From contig KE159641.1 in the NCBI GenBank assembly GCA_000403315.2, positions 2,501-66,500 of the forward strand: 64,000 bases of DNA, in the 5' to 3' direction. Below the pieces are notes generated by a model, which ran no database searches, was not told the origin of the DNA, and worked only from the letters and a program-made list of their open reading frames with translations. Shown here one piece after another: positions 7,754 through 15,786 of this stretch. Each line of letters begins with the position of its first letter. Positions within the stretch are counted from its first letter, which is position 1. A program made the position numbers and the translations under genes. Source of the DNA: Lachnospiraceae bacterium A2 (GTDB lineage Bacteria; Bacillota; Clostridia; Lachnospirales; Lachnospiraceae).

Positions 7754-9811
7754 TTATAAGTCCTCCAAATCAATAACTTCAAAATCATCGTCCGGGATAG
7801 GCGGAGCCTTTGGTATTGTGGGCATTTCTGTTTTTTTCGGGGCTTCCTTGTTCATAATTGCCCGGGTTTCCTGTGTCAGCTTCTTGCCCGCCCTTGCAAT
7901 TTCTTCCCATGGCTCCGGCTCCTTTGCAGGCTCGGCTTTGGGCACTCCGCCCTGCTGCTGGCGGCCTGGATCCTCCATGTCCTCCTGCACGCGCCTGCGG
8001 CTTAAGTTCCCAGATTCCTCCGGTTCCTCCTGCACGTGCTTGCCCCTGGCCTTCCTAGGTTCTTCCGCATCTTCCTTCGCCTGCCGGCGGCCTAGCTTCC
8101 TTGGTCTGTCCCCGCCGCGCATACGCTTATGCTCCCTGCGCCTTGGCTCCCTTCCATCTTCCTGTTCTGGGCGGGAGCGTTTCGCCTTCTTTGGCGGGGC
8201 GTCATAGAAATCCTCCTCATCGTCGTCCACAGGCCTTGCCCGCAGGATCAGGTTTACAATCACTACAATCAGCACTGCAATCAAAAATACCATGATTGCA
8301 GTGTTCCTTCTGGACCTGCCCTTTGTTTCCTTTAACTGTTCTTCCAAATCTTTGCAGGTATTCTTAACGGATTCCAATTCCGCTGTGCTGTCCATGGCAT
8401 CTGGCTCCCCGGCTGGCTCCTGCACGGCCGTCTGGACATGCCGCTGGAAAAAACCGTCCTTTGCATCATATTGGTACCAGCCCATGTTCCCGGCGCTGCT
8501 GACGCCGTATACCAATGAAAATTCTTGGCTGGCTGCCCCTTCCGTCCCTGCACCTTCCTCCCCCGTGCCTTCCGGGGCCGCTGCCGCGCCGGAAGCTGGC
8601 ACAGCGCCATTGATGAATACGGGGACGCCTTCGAAGCCTTCTATAGCTGCGGCTGACTGGGTATAACCTTCCGGAGCCCCTGCCCCTGCAGGCGGGTCTA
8701 ACAGGATCATATATTTTTCCCCGATTTCCACCTTGCGGAAGGGATAAAATGACCCGGAAGCCTCGTCATAGACTGCCAGCGTATTCTTTACTTCCGTGCT
8801 TGGCGTCGTCAGGTAAACAAGGAACAGGGTTGCTTTGTCAAACTGGAGCCCTTCTATCTGCTGCCCCTGGCATGCCATGGCTGTCTTTGTAAAATCCTTG
8901 GGCACTACTTCGTCTGGGATTGCCGCTGCCAAATTAAATGGGTGGCCGCCTACGGTAATGCCTTCCGGGTTCCCCTGGGCCGTTTCCCCCTGGTTTTCTT
9001 CCGGGGTTTCCTGGGATTCAGGTTCCTTGGCCGCACCGCCTTCCCCGCCCCTGGTTACAACAATTTTATATGTAGCCGTGGTGCCATTTTCTGCTTTTAC
9101 CACAATGCTGACGGTGTTCTGTCCGGGCTGCAGGCCGTCCTGGCCTGTGATGGATTCCACGGTTGCCTTAGCATTGGAGGGCTTTGCATCAACGTTGATA
9201 CTGGTAACATCCTCCGCCACTGACGCCGTATAATTGGTTTCTGAATACTGGAAGGAAGGGGACAGTGTGCCCGGGGAAATGCTCAGGGAAGAAAGGCTGT
9301 TGTCCCCGGACTTGTTGGCGTTGTCCGTGCCTTCCTCTATTTCCCCGTCATTCCCTGCTTCCGGCGTGCTGCCGCCAGCCCCTTCCTGAATCGTCAATTT
9401 CGTGCCCCCGGCAGAAAGCTCCCCAAATTCTGCGCTCCCGTCTTTGCTTGTGCCGCCGGAGCCGCTGACTGTGACGGAAGCCGTCCCTGCAGCCGTCGCT
9501 TTCAGGGTGATGGAAACATTGCTGCCTGTGGCCCCTACATAGCCGTCGCTGCCCCCGGAATATTCCGACTGGCTGCAGCTTACAAAGGAAAATTTCCCGC
9601 TGTCGTAATTAAATCCCAGCTTTGCGGTAGCTTCCTCACCGTTTGGCCCGGTGGCCCATGCAGTTACCGTTACCGTATCCCCCACGCTTACCGTGGATGA
9701 GGATACAGAAATCGTCACGGTCCCGCTGGCCTGTGCCCTGATAGGCGGGAACAGCCCAATTAATAGTATCAGAGATAGTAAAATGCCTGCTGCCTGTTTT
9801 GTTTTTTTCAT
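7754..9811 (-). CDS. Membrane-anchored cohesin/cadherin-like surface protein
   Basis: The 685-residue protein begins with a signal peptide (MKKTKQAAGILLSLILLIG). A cohesin-like beta-sandwich (about 30-150) follows, then an acidic linker, a cadherin-like beta-sandwich repeat (about 175-265, SLSISPGTLSPSF to YKIVVTRG), and a further extracellular stretch. One membrane helix lies near 500-525. A long Arg/Lys/Glu-rich cytoplasmic tail follows. This predicts an outside-facing adhesive or sensing part with a disordered charged tail inside. The ATG at 9811 is preferred over an upstream frame because a strong promoter (9884-9913) overlaps the longer start. It heads the transcript running into the GntR gene and clpC. 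Exact function unknown. Confidence 0.82.
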   Translation of the reverse strand: MKKTKQAAGILLSLILLIGLFPPIRAQASGTVTISVSSSTVSVGDTVTVTAWATGPNGEEATAKLGFNYDSGKFSFVSCSQSEYSGGSDGYVGATGSNVSITLKATAAGTASVTVSGSGGTSKDGSAEFGELSAGGTKLTIQEGAGGSTPEAGNDGEIEEGTDNANKSGDNSLSSLSISPGTLSPSFQYSETNYTASVAEDVTSINVDAKPSNAKATVESITGQDGLQPGQNTVSIVVKAENGTTATYKIVVTRGGEGGAAKEPESQETPEENQGETAQGNPEGITVGGHPFNLAAAIPDEVVPKDFTKTAMACQGQQIEGLQFDKATLFLVYLTTPSTEVKNTLAVYDEASGSFYPFRKVEIGEKYMILLDPPAGAGAPEGYTQSAAAIEGFEGVPVFINGAVPASGAAAAPEGTGEEGAGTEGAASQEFSLVYGVSSAGNMGWYQYDAKDGFFQRHVQTAVQEPAGEPDAMDSTAELESVKNTCKDLEEQLKETKGRSRRNTAIMVFLIAVLIVVIVNLILRARPVDDDEEDFYDAPPKKAKRSRPEQEDGREPRRREHKRMRGGDRPRKLGRRQAKEDAEEPRKARGKHVQEEPEESGNLSRRRVQEDMEDPGRQQQGGVPKAEPAKEPEPWEEIARAGKKLTQETRAIMNKEAPKKTEMPTIPKAPPIPDDDFEVIDLEDL

Positions 9812-9883
9812 ATAATACACCTTTCTTCCGTTTGTCCCTTCTATATTTAAATTAGCATAATATCCCACTATTGAATTAGTACC

Positions 9884-9913
9884 ATTATAGGTTTCTTCCT
9901 GTGTGGTTGTCAA
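9884..9913 (-). promoter_or_regulatory. Sigma-A promoter for the surface protein-gntR-clpC operon
   Basis: On the minus strand TTGACA (9908-9913) and TATAAT (9884-9889) are both perfect, with an 18-bp spacer. The start site would lie about 65 bases upstream of the ATG at 9811. The insertion sequence ends only about 20 bp upstream of the -35 box. Confidence 0.85.
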
Positions 9914-9932
9914 GTGTTAATGGCGCAAGTTC

Positions 9933-11505
9933 CTTGAGTTTCCGCAAACTGTAATTCCAAAATGAATATAATCTCCCAAAGCACCAATCTGCCAAATCTT
10001 GAAAAGATATAGAGCAGCAGCCTTATGAATAGAGGCACTTTAATAAGCCCCGCCGGAACCGGACTTTGGGAAACATATTCTTTTATCTATTCAAACAGCC
10101 AGCTTAAGGCAGAGTTGACGGTATGCAGGGCGCCTTGTCCTGAACCAGAGTCTGATGCCTTCTTTCGCATATGAAAGTATGCCTGAGATGCCTTTTGCCA
10201 GCCGGTAATAGCAAAATACTATTTTTTCTTTAATCGGATCGGCAGTTCGTATAATTGCAACTTTTAACATATTGGTTTCTGATTTCATAGAAATATGTCC
10301 CAGAAATGCCATGCACAAAGTGATGTAAAAATTTAATGCATTGATTGCCTTTAGTTTCCGTACCCGGAAATTTTCAAACTGGAACACCTGCTTCTTACAA
10401 CGGAAATATTCTTCGATTTTCCATCTGGAAAAATAAAGTTTTGCAGCCCTTATTACATCATCTTTCGATTTGATCTCTTTGTTTGTTGCAAGCATCATTG
10501 GATGTTCTGTAATGCCATAGACAAGGACGAGATAAATATCTTTTCTGGAAGCAGTGATCTGTACTTTTATGTGGGAAAGATAAGCATCATGCATCTTCCC
10601 TTTATAAAATAGCGGGAGTTTCACCTTGCCTTTCCTGCGGTTGCGCAGTTCCGTAGCAAATACCCACTTATTGTGGTACAGAAGCTTACGCTTTGCAGTC
10701 AGGCGTATCACATAATCCTGCCCAATGGAATCCAACTTCAGGAACATTTTATTATCATCATAACCACGGTCCATGACAAAGGTTGCTTTTCCGAACAGTG
10801 CTTTCGCACGTTCCATTGCAGAGAAGGTTACATCATTGATGGAAGTGAAATTCTTCTCTTTAGAAGAATGGATCTCTGAAAAGATGCTGACAGGATGATT
10901 GCTGTCTGTAAGTACAGTCGCTTCCGTTACATGATATCCCTTTTTATAAACATTCTTTGTTGCGGTGCTCTCTGAGCCATCGCGCACCCAGCCGAGGGAT
11001 TCAAATTTGTAACCGTCAGGTTTGACAACGTCACTGTCATCGATATGGATAACTGGCTGGTCCGGGCACCATTTTTTCACTTGTGTCAGATAAGCTTTCA
11101 GAGCCTCTTTGGGGGTTCCTTTTGCAAGATGCCTGGAAAGACGGTCAACAATGTTAATCTTTCTGGAAGGTTCCTGTAACTGGTCAACGATATCGGTAAG
11201 AATACAGCTACCGGAGGAAAGAATACCATAATTCATGTCAGCAATAAACTTTCTTTCCGGCTTGGGAAGGTTTCTGGAAATTTTATTAGAAAAAGATAAA
11301 ATTTCCCGTTTCATTTGATAAGTATTTGATGTAAAATGAACCACAGGGAATCCTCCTTCTTTTTGTTTAGTATGATTTTTTTGTGGTGATTAAATTTTAC
11401 ATCAAAAAGGAATAGGATTCCTTATATTTTGGGCGTTTTTTGAAAGTTGTTTATAATAAAGCTGAAGGTATTAGGGTTCTGTGGATAAATCTGAGGAAAC
11501 TCAAG
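9933..11505. mobile_element. Complete IS4-family insertion sequence, 1573 bp
   Basis: The ends CTTGAGTTTCC (9933-9943) and GGAAACTCAAG (11495-11505) are inverted repeats; similarity continues imperfectly for about 18 bp. The 8-bp sequence GCAAGTTC lies directly outside both ends (9925-9932 and 11506-11513). This exact target-site duplication fixes the boundaries. One intact transposase gene fills the element on the minus strand. It landed between the divergent promoters of the surface-protein operon and the phosphofructokinase gene. Confidence 0.92.
10091..11344 (-). CDS. IS4-family DDE transposase
   Basis: The 417-residue protein is full length, with no frameshift. It has the IS4 signature Y-(2)-R-(3)-E-(6)-K in YFSRWKIEEYFRCKK, which carries the catalytic Glu. 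Catalytic Asp candidates are in IHIDDSD and VMDRGYDD. The GTG start at 11344 is supported by AAGGAGG seven bases upstream; an internal ATG ten codons later lacks this. It is inside the 9933-11505 element with exact target duplications, so the copy may still be active. Confidence 0.93.
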   Translation of the reverse strand: MVHFTSNTYQMKREILSFSNKISRNLPKPERKFIADMNYGILSSGSCILTDIVDQLQEPSRKINIVDRLSRHLAKGTPKEALKAYLTQVKKWCPDQPVIHIDDSDVVKPDGYKFESLGWVRDGSESTATKNVYKKGYHVTEATVLTDSNHPVSIFSEIHSSKEKNFTSINDVTFSAMERAKALFGKATFVMDRGYDDNKMFLKLDSIGQDYVIRLTAKRKLLYHNKWVFATELRNRRKGKVKLPLFYKGKMHDAYLSHIKVQITASRKDIYLVLVYGITEHPMMLATNKEIKSKDDVIRAAKLYFSRWKIEEYFRCKKQVFQFENFRVRKLKAINALNFYITLCMAFLGHISMKSETNMLKVAIIRTADPIKEKIVFCYYRLAKGISGILSYAKEGIRLWFRTRRPAYRQLCLKLAV

Positions 11506-11515
11506 GCAAGTTCTG

Positions 11516-11540
11516 TTTGCTATTTTGGGAAATGTATTAT
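11516..11540 (+). promoter_or_regulatory. Weak candidate promoter for the phosphofructokinase gene
   Basis: TATTAT at 11535-11540 (overlapping TATAAA at 11538) is a plausible -10 box, with TTTGCT at 11516-11521 as a poor -35. It lies just outside the insertion sequence and upstream of the cloverleaf element, so the transcript leader would carry that whole element. Confidence 0.4.
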
Positions 11541-11547
11541 AAAATAG

Positions 11548-11668
11548 GATTAGGGTGTCAAAAGGGTGCGACGCACCCGCTCTATACCATATATTGATGT
11601 GCAAATTGATTTGTAATAACAATATATGGTATGAACGTAGCACCAAAGGTGCTTTTGGCACCCTAATC
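11548..11668. repeat. GATTAGGG cloverleaf element, copy 1
   Basis: The 121-bp quasi-palindrome has ends GATTAGGGTG and GGCACCCTAATC that pair in an outer stem of about 17 bp. Inside are three hairpins: GGGTGC/GCACCC, a long CGCTCTATACC arm capped by GCAAAT/ATTTGT, and AGCACC/GGTGCT. AAATA occurs close to both ends (11542-11546 and 11670-11674), one base out of register with the cleaner repeats seen at copies 2 and 3. The element fills most of the leader of the phosphofructokinase gene and ends 5 bases before its ribosome binding site. Confidence 0.88.
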
Positions 11669-11686
11669 CAAATAAAGGAGAATAAA

Positions 11687-12910
11687 ATGAAAAACTGTAT
11701 TGTTGCACAATCCGGCGGCCCTACCGCTGCCATTAATGCCAGCCTTGCGGGGGTAATAAAAGGCGTTTTAAGCCAGAAAGAATACGGCAGGATTTACGGG
11801 GCCCTCAACGGGATTACCGGGATTTTAGAAGGGCGGTCCTTGGATTTGACAGAGCTGTTCCAGAACAGCGAAAATTTGGATCTGCTGAAGGTAAGCCCCG
11901 CCATGTACCTTGGATCCTGCCGCTACAAGCTGCCGGACATGGAAACAGGCGCGGAGGATTACCAGAAGATTTTTACATTTTTTGAAAACATGGACATTGG
12001 GGCATTTTTCTATATCGGCGGCAATGATTCCATGGACACGGTGGACAAACTCTCCGCCTACGCTGCCAAAATTGGGAGCCAGGTCCGCATTATCGGAATC
12101 CCGAAAACCATTGACAACGATTTATGCATCACGGACCATACCCCCGGCTTTGGCTCTGCGGCAAAATATGTGGCTGCCACCCTGCTGGAAATTTACCACG
12201 ACACGGTAATCTACAATTTAAAGAGCGTGACAATTGTGGAAATCATGGGGCGGGACGCCGGATGGCTTACGGCATCCTCCGTGCTTGCCCGGAATGGGTA
12301 TTCCCCAGCGCCCCACTTAATTTACCTGCCGGAAACAGCCTTTGAAACGGAAGCCTTCCTAAAAGACGTAAGCAGCCTTCTGGCGAAGCAAAACAACATT
12401 ATTATCGCTGTTTCCGAAGGCATCCGGGACAAGGACGGGAAGTATATCAGCGCATCCTCCGGGGCTGTGGATAACTTTGGCCACAGCCAGCTAAGCGGCG
12501 CAGGGAAAACTTTGGAATACCTGATCCAGGACAGGCTGGACGTAAAGGTGCGTTCCATTGAACTAAACGTCCTCCAGCGCTGCAGCTCCCATATCTCCTC
12601 CCTTACGGATCTGGAAGAATCCTTCTGCCAGGGGCAGCATGGGGTTTCCCTGGCTGCCGGGGGGAATACTGGGCTTATGGTAACCATAAACCGCACCAGC
12701 AGCGAGCCCTACCAGGTTTCCTATGGCTCCGCCCCAGTATGCGAAATTGCCAACCGGGTAAAATCCGTGCCTGCGGAATTTATCAGCCCGCAGGGGAATG
12801 ACGTTACGCCTGCCATACTCCCTTACCTCAGGCCTTTAGTCCAGGGGGAGCCGGACATCCGCTTTGCGCAGGGGATCCCCTGTTACCTGCCTGTGCCGCA
12901 TTTATCTTAA
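11687..12910 (+). CDS. pfp: Diphosphate-type 6-phosphofructokinase
   Basis: The enzyme phosphorylates fructose 6-phosphate to fructose 1,6-bisphosphate in glycolysis. The 407-residue protein starts with the nucleotide/PPi loop SGGPTAAINAS and has GGNDSMDT, PKTIDNDL (catalytic TIDND) and MGRDAGWL. Asp in GGNDS and Lys before TIDND are features of PPi-dependent enzymes rather than ATP-PFK (GGDGS, GTIDND); this is inference from motifs. The ATG at 11687 follows AAAGGAG (11674-11680). The longer upstream frame reads through the cloverleaf element and is rejected. Confidence 0.9.
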   Translation: MKNCIVAQSGGPTAAINASLAGVIKGVLSQKEYGRIYGALNGITGILEGRSLDLTELFQNSENLDLLKVSPAMYLGSCRYKLPDMETGAEDYQKIFTFFENMDIGAFFYIGGNDSMDTVDKLSAYAAKIGSQVRIIGIPKTIDNDLCITDHTPGFGSAAKYVAATLLEIYHDTVIYNLKSVTIVEIMGRDAGWLTASSVLARNGYSPAPHLIYLPETAFETEAFLKDVSSLLAKQNNIIIAVSEGIRDKDGKYISASSGAVDNFGHSQLSGAGKTLEYLIQDRLDVKVRSIELNVLQRCSSHISSLTDLEESFCQGQHGVSLAAGGNTGLMVTINRTSSEPYQVSYGSAPVCEIANRVKSVPAEFISPQGNDVTPAILPYLRPLVQGEPDIRFAQGIPCYLPVPHLS

Positions 12911-12925
12911 CTGCAGGATTCCGGC

Positions 12926-12942
12926 GCAAAAGGGGCTTTTGC
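12926..12942. terminator. Small hairpin between convergent pfp and ZIP genes
   Basis: GCAAAAG and CTTTTGC form a perfect 7-bp stem with a GGG loop. It lies 16 bases after the pfp stop and next to the ZIP gene stop. No T-run follows, so it may only be a weak terminator or 3' stabiliser. Confidence 0.35.
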
Positions 12943-12943
12943 C

Positions 12944-13720
12944 TTACCCCAGCGCCACATCCAGCACCATCATAACCAGGAACCCAGCCATCACGCCTAT
13001 TGTCCCGATATTGGAACTTCCGTCAGGCTGGGCCTGTGGGATTAACTCGTCTGCCACCACGTAAACCATAGCCCCTGCTGCAAAGGCAAGCAGCCAGGGC
13101 ATCAGCGGAACCACAGCGGCAGAAGTAAGGAATACAAGGATCCCTGCCACTGGCTCCACTGCCCCAGAAAGGCAGCCTGCCAAAAATGCCCGCCCCGAGC
13201 TGTGCCCCGACTGGCGGACAGGCAGGGATATGGCTGCCCCTTCCGGGAAATTCTGGATGCCAATGCCTATGGCAAGCCCCATGGCAGACGCCAAATACAC
13301 AGGGTTCTGGGGATGCTGCCCCGCAAGGGCAAAAGCAAGGCCTACCGCCATGCCTTCGGGGATGTTGTGTAAAGTCACTGCCAATACCAGAAGCTTCGTC
13401 CCTGCTTCTTTCCCTTTCCCATTGGCCTGGAACCATGGCAGGATCTTATCTGCCAAATGCAGGAAAATACCGCCCAGCGCAAACCCTGCCGCTGGGGGGA
13501 GCCAGGGAAGCAGCTTTAATTCCCCGCTCTGCTCAATGGAAGGGACCAGCAAGGACCAGACGGCAGCCGCCATCATGACGCCGGAGGCAAACCCCAGGAA
13601 GGCGCAGTTCAGCTTATCGCTGATGGCGCCGCGGAAACAGAATACCACTGCCGCCCCTAACGTAGTCATTAGAAATGTAAAGCCAGTGCCGCAAAGCACT
13701 TGAACTAATGTTTGAACCAT
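12944..13720 (-). CDS. ZIP-family divalent metal transporter
   Basis: The 258-residue integral membrane protein has about eight hydrophobic helices and the paired ZIP motifs: HNIPEGMAVG in helix IV and GIQNFPEGAAIS in helix V, which form the metal path. It should import zinc or related divalent ions (ZupT/GufA-like). The ATG at 13720 follows GGAG; a longer frame from a TTG at 13804 would run through the leader hairpin. The mRNA leader can fold so that the GGAG ribosome binding site is paired (13721-13772). It is divergent from a MerR-type regulator, which may or may not control it. Confidence 0.9.
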   Translation of the reverse strand: MVQTLVQVLCGTGFTFLMTTLGAAVVFCFRGAISDKLNCAFLGFASGVMMAAAVWSLLVPSIEQSGELKLLPWLPPAAGFALGGIFLHLADKILPWFQANGKGKEAGTKLLVLAVTLHNIPEGMAVGLAFALAGQHPQNPVYLASAMGLAIGIGIQNFPEGAAISLPVRQSGHSSGRAFLAGCLSGAVEPVAGILVFLTSAAVVPLMPWLLAFAAGAMVYVVADELIPQAQPDGSSNIGTIGVMAGFLVMMVLDVALG

Positions 13721-13772
13721 AAAAAACTCCAAGACTGCATTTGTTTTAGAGTATGCGGGAATGGAGTTTTTT
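13721..13772 (-). promoter_or_regulatory. Leader hairpin that can hide the ZIP ribosome binding site
   Basis: In the minus-strand mRNA, AAAAAACUCCA pairs with UGGAGUUUUUU directly before the start codon at 13720. A second GCAU/AUGC pairing lies inside. The 3' arm contains the GGAG ribosome binding site and ends in six U, so the hairpin could block translation or act as a terminator-like attenuator. No known riboswitch consensus was recognised. Confidence 0.55.
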
Positions 13773-13811
13773 GTTATTAGCCTCTGGCAGGAAAGTTTTT
13801 TCAAAAAATAC

Positions 13812-13842
13812 TTGACTGTAAACCTTGTTTATGCCTTATTTT
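13812..13842 (+). promoter_or_regulatory. MerR-type promoter with 19-bp spacer and dyad operator
   Basis: TTGACT (13812-13817) and TATTTT (13837-13842) are separated by 19 bp, the long spacer typical of MerR-controlled promoters. Within the spacer TAAAC and GTTTA (13819-13831) form a perfect dyad around CTT. The likely product is the adjacent regulator itself, implying autoregulation. Confidence 0.65.
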
Positions 13843-13864
13843 TACTACATAGGAGGTGCAAGCT

Positions 13865-14713
13865 ATGACGATCAAAGAAGTGGAATCCCTTACCGGGCTC
13901 GCCCGTTCCAATATCCGTTTTTATGAAAAAGAAAATCTGTTCGAGCCTGCCCGGAATGAAAAAAACGGATACCGGGAGTATTCCATGCAGGATGTGGAAG
14001 ATATTAAAAAAATTGCATACCTGCGCACGTTAGGGATTTCCATTGAGGAAATCCGGGCGGTAAAGGCAGGGAAAACAACGCTGCAGCAGGCGGTAGAACG
14101 GCAAAGCCAGTCGTTAGAAGGGCAGATTGCAGAGTTGGGGCGGGCAAAAGCCATGTGCCGGCAAATGCTCCGGGATGGGGATCTCAGTTATGGGAATTTA
14201 AGGGTGGAGGATTATACGGAAAAGCTCCGGGATTACTGGGAAAGCAGCCGGCCTGTATTCCAATTAGATTCTGTCAGTTTCCTGTACTTATGGGGCAGCA
14301 TGGCAGCATGGGCGGCAATTACTGGGCTCTGCCTGCTGTTTGGCATTTTATCCTACGGGAGCCTGCCGCCCAAAATCCCCGTACAGTGGAGCAATGGGGC
14401 GGCTTCCTCCCTTGTGGATAAACATTTTATTTTTACTTACCCTTTGGGATGCATTGCCATCCGCTATTTCCTGCGCCCATGCATTTATGCAAAATTGCGC
14501 TTAGACAGGCATTTTGGGGAACTAACTGCAGAGTACTTGACAAATTATCTGTGCTTTGTTCTTTTGTCTGTTGAAGTTTTTTCTGTCCTTTTTGCCTATG
14601 GGATGGCAAAAAACATTGTGCCCCTCCTGCTGGTGGATTCGGCTGTACTGATTGGGCTGCTGGCAGTTGGCCTTGTAAAAGCAGATAAAACATCAGGCAG
14701 GCCAACGTGTTAA
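13865..14713 (+). CDS. MerR-family regulator with membrane DUF1648-like domain
   Basis: Residues 1-70 form a MerR winged helix (MTIKEVESLTGLARSNIRFY, GYREYSMQDVEDIKKIAYLR), followed by a helical dimer region to about 105. The C-terminal half is unusual for MerR: four or so membrane helices with LPPKIPVQWSNGA, a motif typical of DUF1648/SdpI-like membrane proteins. This suggests a membrane-tethered regulator of 282 residues that senses an envelope signal. The ATG at 13865 follows AGGAGG with 8-base spacing. Its stop codon abuts the stop of the convergent esterase gene with no base between. Confidence 0.85.
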   Translation: MTIKEVESLTGLARSNIRFYEKENLFEPARNEKNGYREYSMQDVEDIKKIAYLRTLGISIEEIRAVKAGKTTLQQAVERQSQSLEGQIAELGRAKAMCRQMLRDGDLSYGNLRVEDYTEKLRDYWESSRPVFQLDSVSFLYLWGSMAAWAAITGLCLLFGILSYGSLPPKIPVQWSNGAASSLVDKHFIFTYPLGCIAIRYFLRPCIYAKLRLDRHFGELTAEYLTNYLCFVLLSVEVFSVLFAYGMAKNIVPLLLVDSAVLIGLLAVGLVKADKTSGRPTC

Positions 14714-15685
14714 TTACTTATTATCCGCCGTACCAGTACGGAACGGCGCACCGCCCGCTTTCCCGCCCGTTTTCTTCCCTGTTACTACTTCAAAATAGCG
14801 CCCAATTTCCCGCCAGGCTGCCTTGGACTCCGGCATCATCATCATGCCCATCTGGAATACATGGAACATCCCTTCATAAATATGCAGCCGGACTTTCACC
14901 CCATGCTGCTTCGCCTTATAGGCCACCCCTACGGAGTCGCTCAGGAGCATTTCCCTTGAACCTGCCTGAATCAGCATGGGAGGGAACCCCCAGTATTCCC
15001 CGAACATAGGGGAAATATACGGGTCTTTGGGGTTATGGAGCCCCACATAGTCCCGGTTATAAATCAGGCTGTCCCTTGTATTCCCAAATAGCGGGTCCCG
15101 CTCGTAGTTGTCCTCATAGGAAGGGCCGCTGGAGGTCAAATCCGCCCATGGGGACATCAGGACCAGCCCGCCTGGCAGCCGCCTGTTATGGTCCTTCAAA
15201 TACATGCACAAGGCAAGGGCAAGGCCGCCCCCAGCGGAATCCCCTGCTACAATAATCTGCCTGCTGTGCCAGCCTGCCTCTTTGAGCCACTGGAAGGCTG
15301 CCACGGCATCTTCCAGCGCGGCAGGGTATGGATCTTCCGGGGCAACCCGGTAATCAGCCGTAAGGACCCCCATGCCCCTGCTGGCTTCGCAGTACAGCCC
15401 CGCAAAAGTCCGGTAGGCATTACGCATGGCCCCAATATAGCCGCCCCCATGGAGCTGCAGGATAACATAATCCTGCCGTGGGGATTCCTTCCTGCACAAA
15501 TATTCCATCTTAAACTGGGGCATGCCGATTTCTTCCAGATAAAAGCAGTCTGGACAATGCCATTTCGGCTCTACCAGATTTTTCCGGAGCTCCCCAGTTT
15601 TTATTTTTCTCCCAATTAAATTGTCGTTGGTTACATGGGCTATCATATCCCGGATTACCCTGCCCATTACGCTGACTTCTCCCAT
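14714..15685 (-). CDS. Alpha/beta hydrolase, HSL-type esterase
   Basis: The 323-residue cytoplasmic enzyme should hydrolyse short acyl or acetyl esters. It has the oxyanion motif HGGGYIG of the hormone-sensitive-lipase family, the nucleophile Ser in GDSAGGG, the Asp in a DPxxSP-like stretch near residue 225 (DPYISPMFGEYWGFPP) and the His in MFHVFQMG. AAAGGA precedes the ATG. It is the last gene of a minus-strand group with a zinc-ribbon membrane protein and a condensation-type acyltransferase, which suggests making and breaking of an ester. Substrate unknown. Confidence 0.9.
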   Translation of the reverse strand: MGEVSVMGRVIRDMIAHVTNDNLIGRKIKTGELRKNLVEPKWHCPDCFYLEEIGMPQFKMEYLCRKESPRQDYVILQLHGGGYIGAMRNAYRTFAGLYCEASRGMGVLTADYRVAPEDPYPAALEDAVAAFQWLKEAGWHSRQIIVAGDSAGGGLALALCMYLKDHNRRLPGGLVLMSPWADLTSSGPSYEDNYERDPLFGNTRDSLIYNRDYVGLHNPKDPYISPMFGEYWGFPPMLIQAGSREMLLSDSVGVAYKAKQHGVKVRLHIYEGMFHVFQMGMMMMPESKAAWREIGRYFEVVTGKKTGGKAGGAPFRTGTADNK

Positions 15686-15786
15686 AGAGCCTGTCCTTTC
15701 TGAAATTTATCATCTGCGAAAACAACGCCCCACCGCCATGCCCTGCCTGCGCCATGGAGCGTGTTTGAACCTAATTCCCGTGGCCG

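Noticed and set aside
7754..9811. Cellulosome scaffold interpretation of the cohesin-like domain
   Set aside because: There are no dockerin or cellulase genes nearby, only one cohesin-like domain, and a long charged cytoplasmic tail unlike scaffoldins.
11555..11686. Open frame of about 40 codons through the cloverleaf element, also open in copies 2 and 3
   Set aside because: The predicted peptides are alike only because the DNA copies are alike; there is no ribosome binding site, the copies lie in different contexts, and base changes follow pairing rather than codon positions.
11687..12910. ATP-dependent phosphofructokinase
   Set aside because: Asp in GGNDS and Lys in PKTIDND point to the diphosphate type; biochemical proof is lacking, so confidence is moderate.
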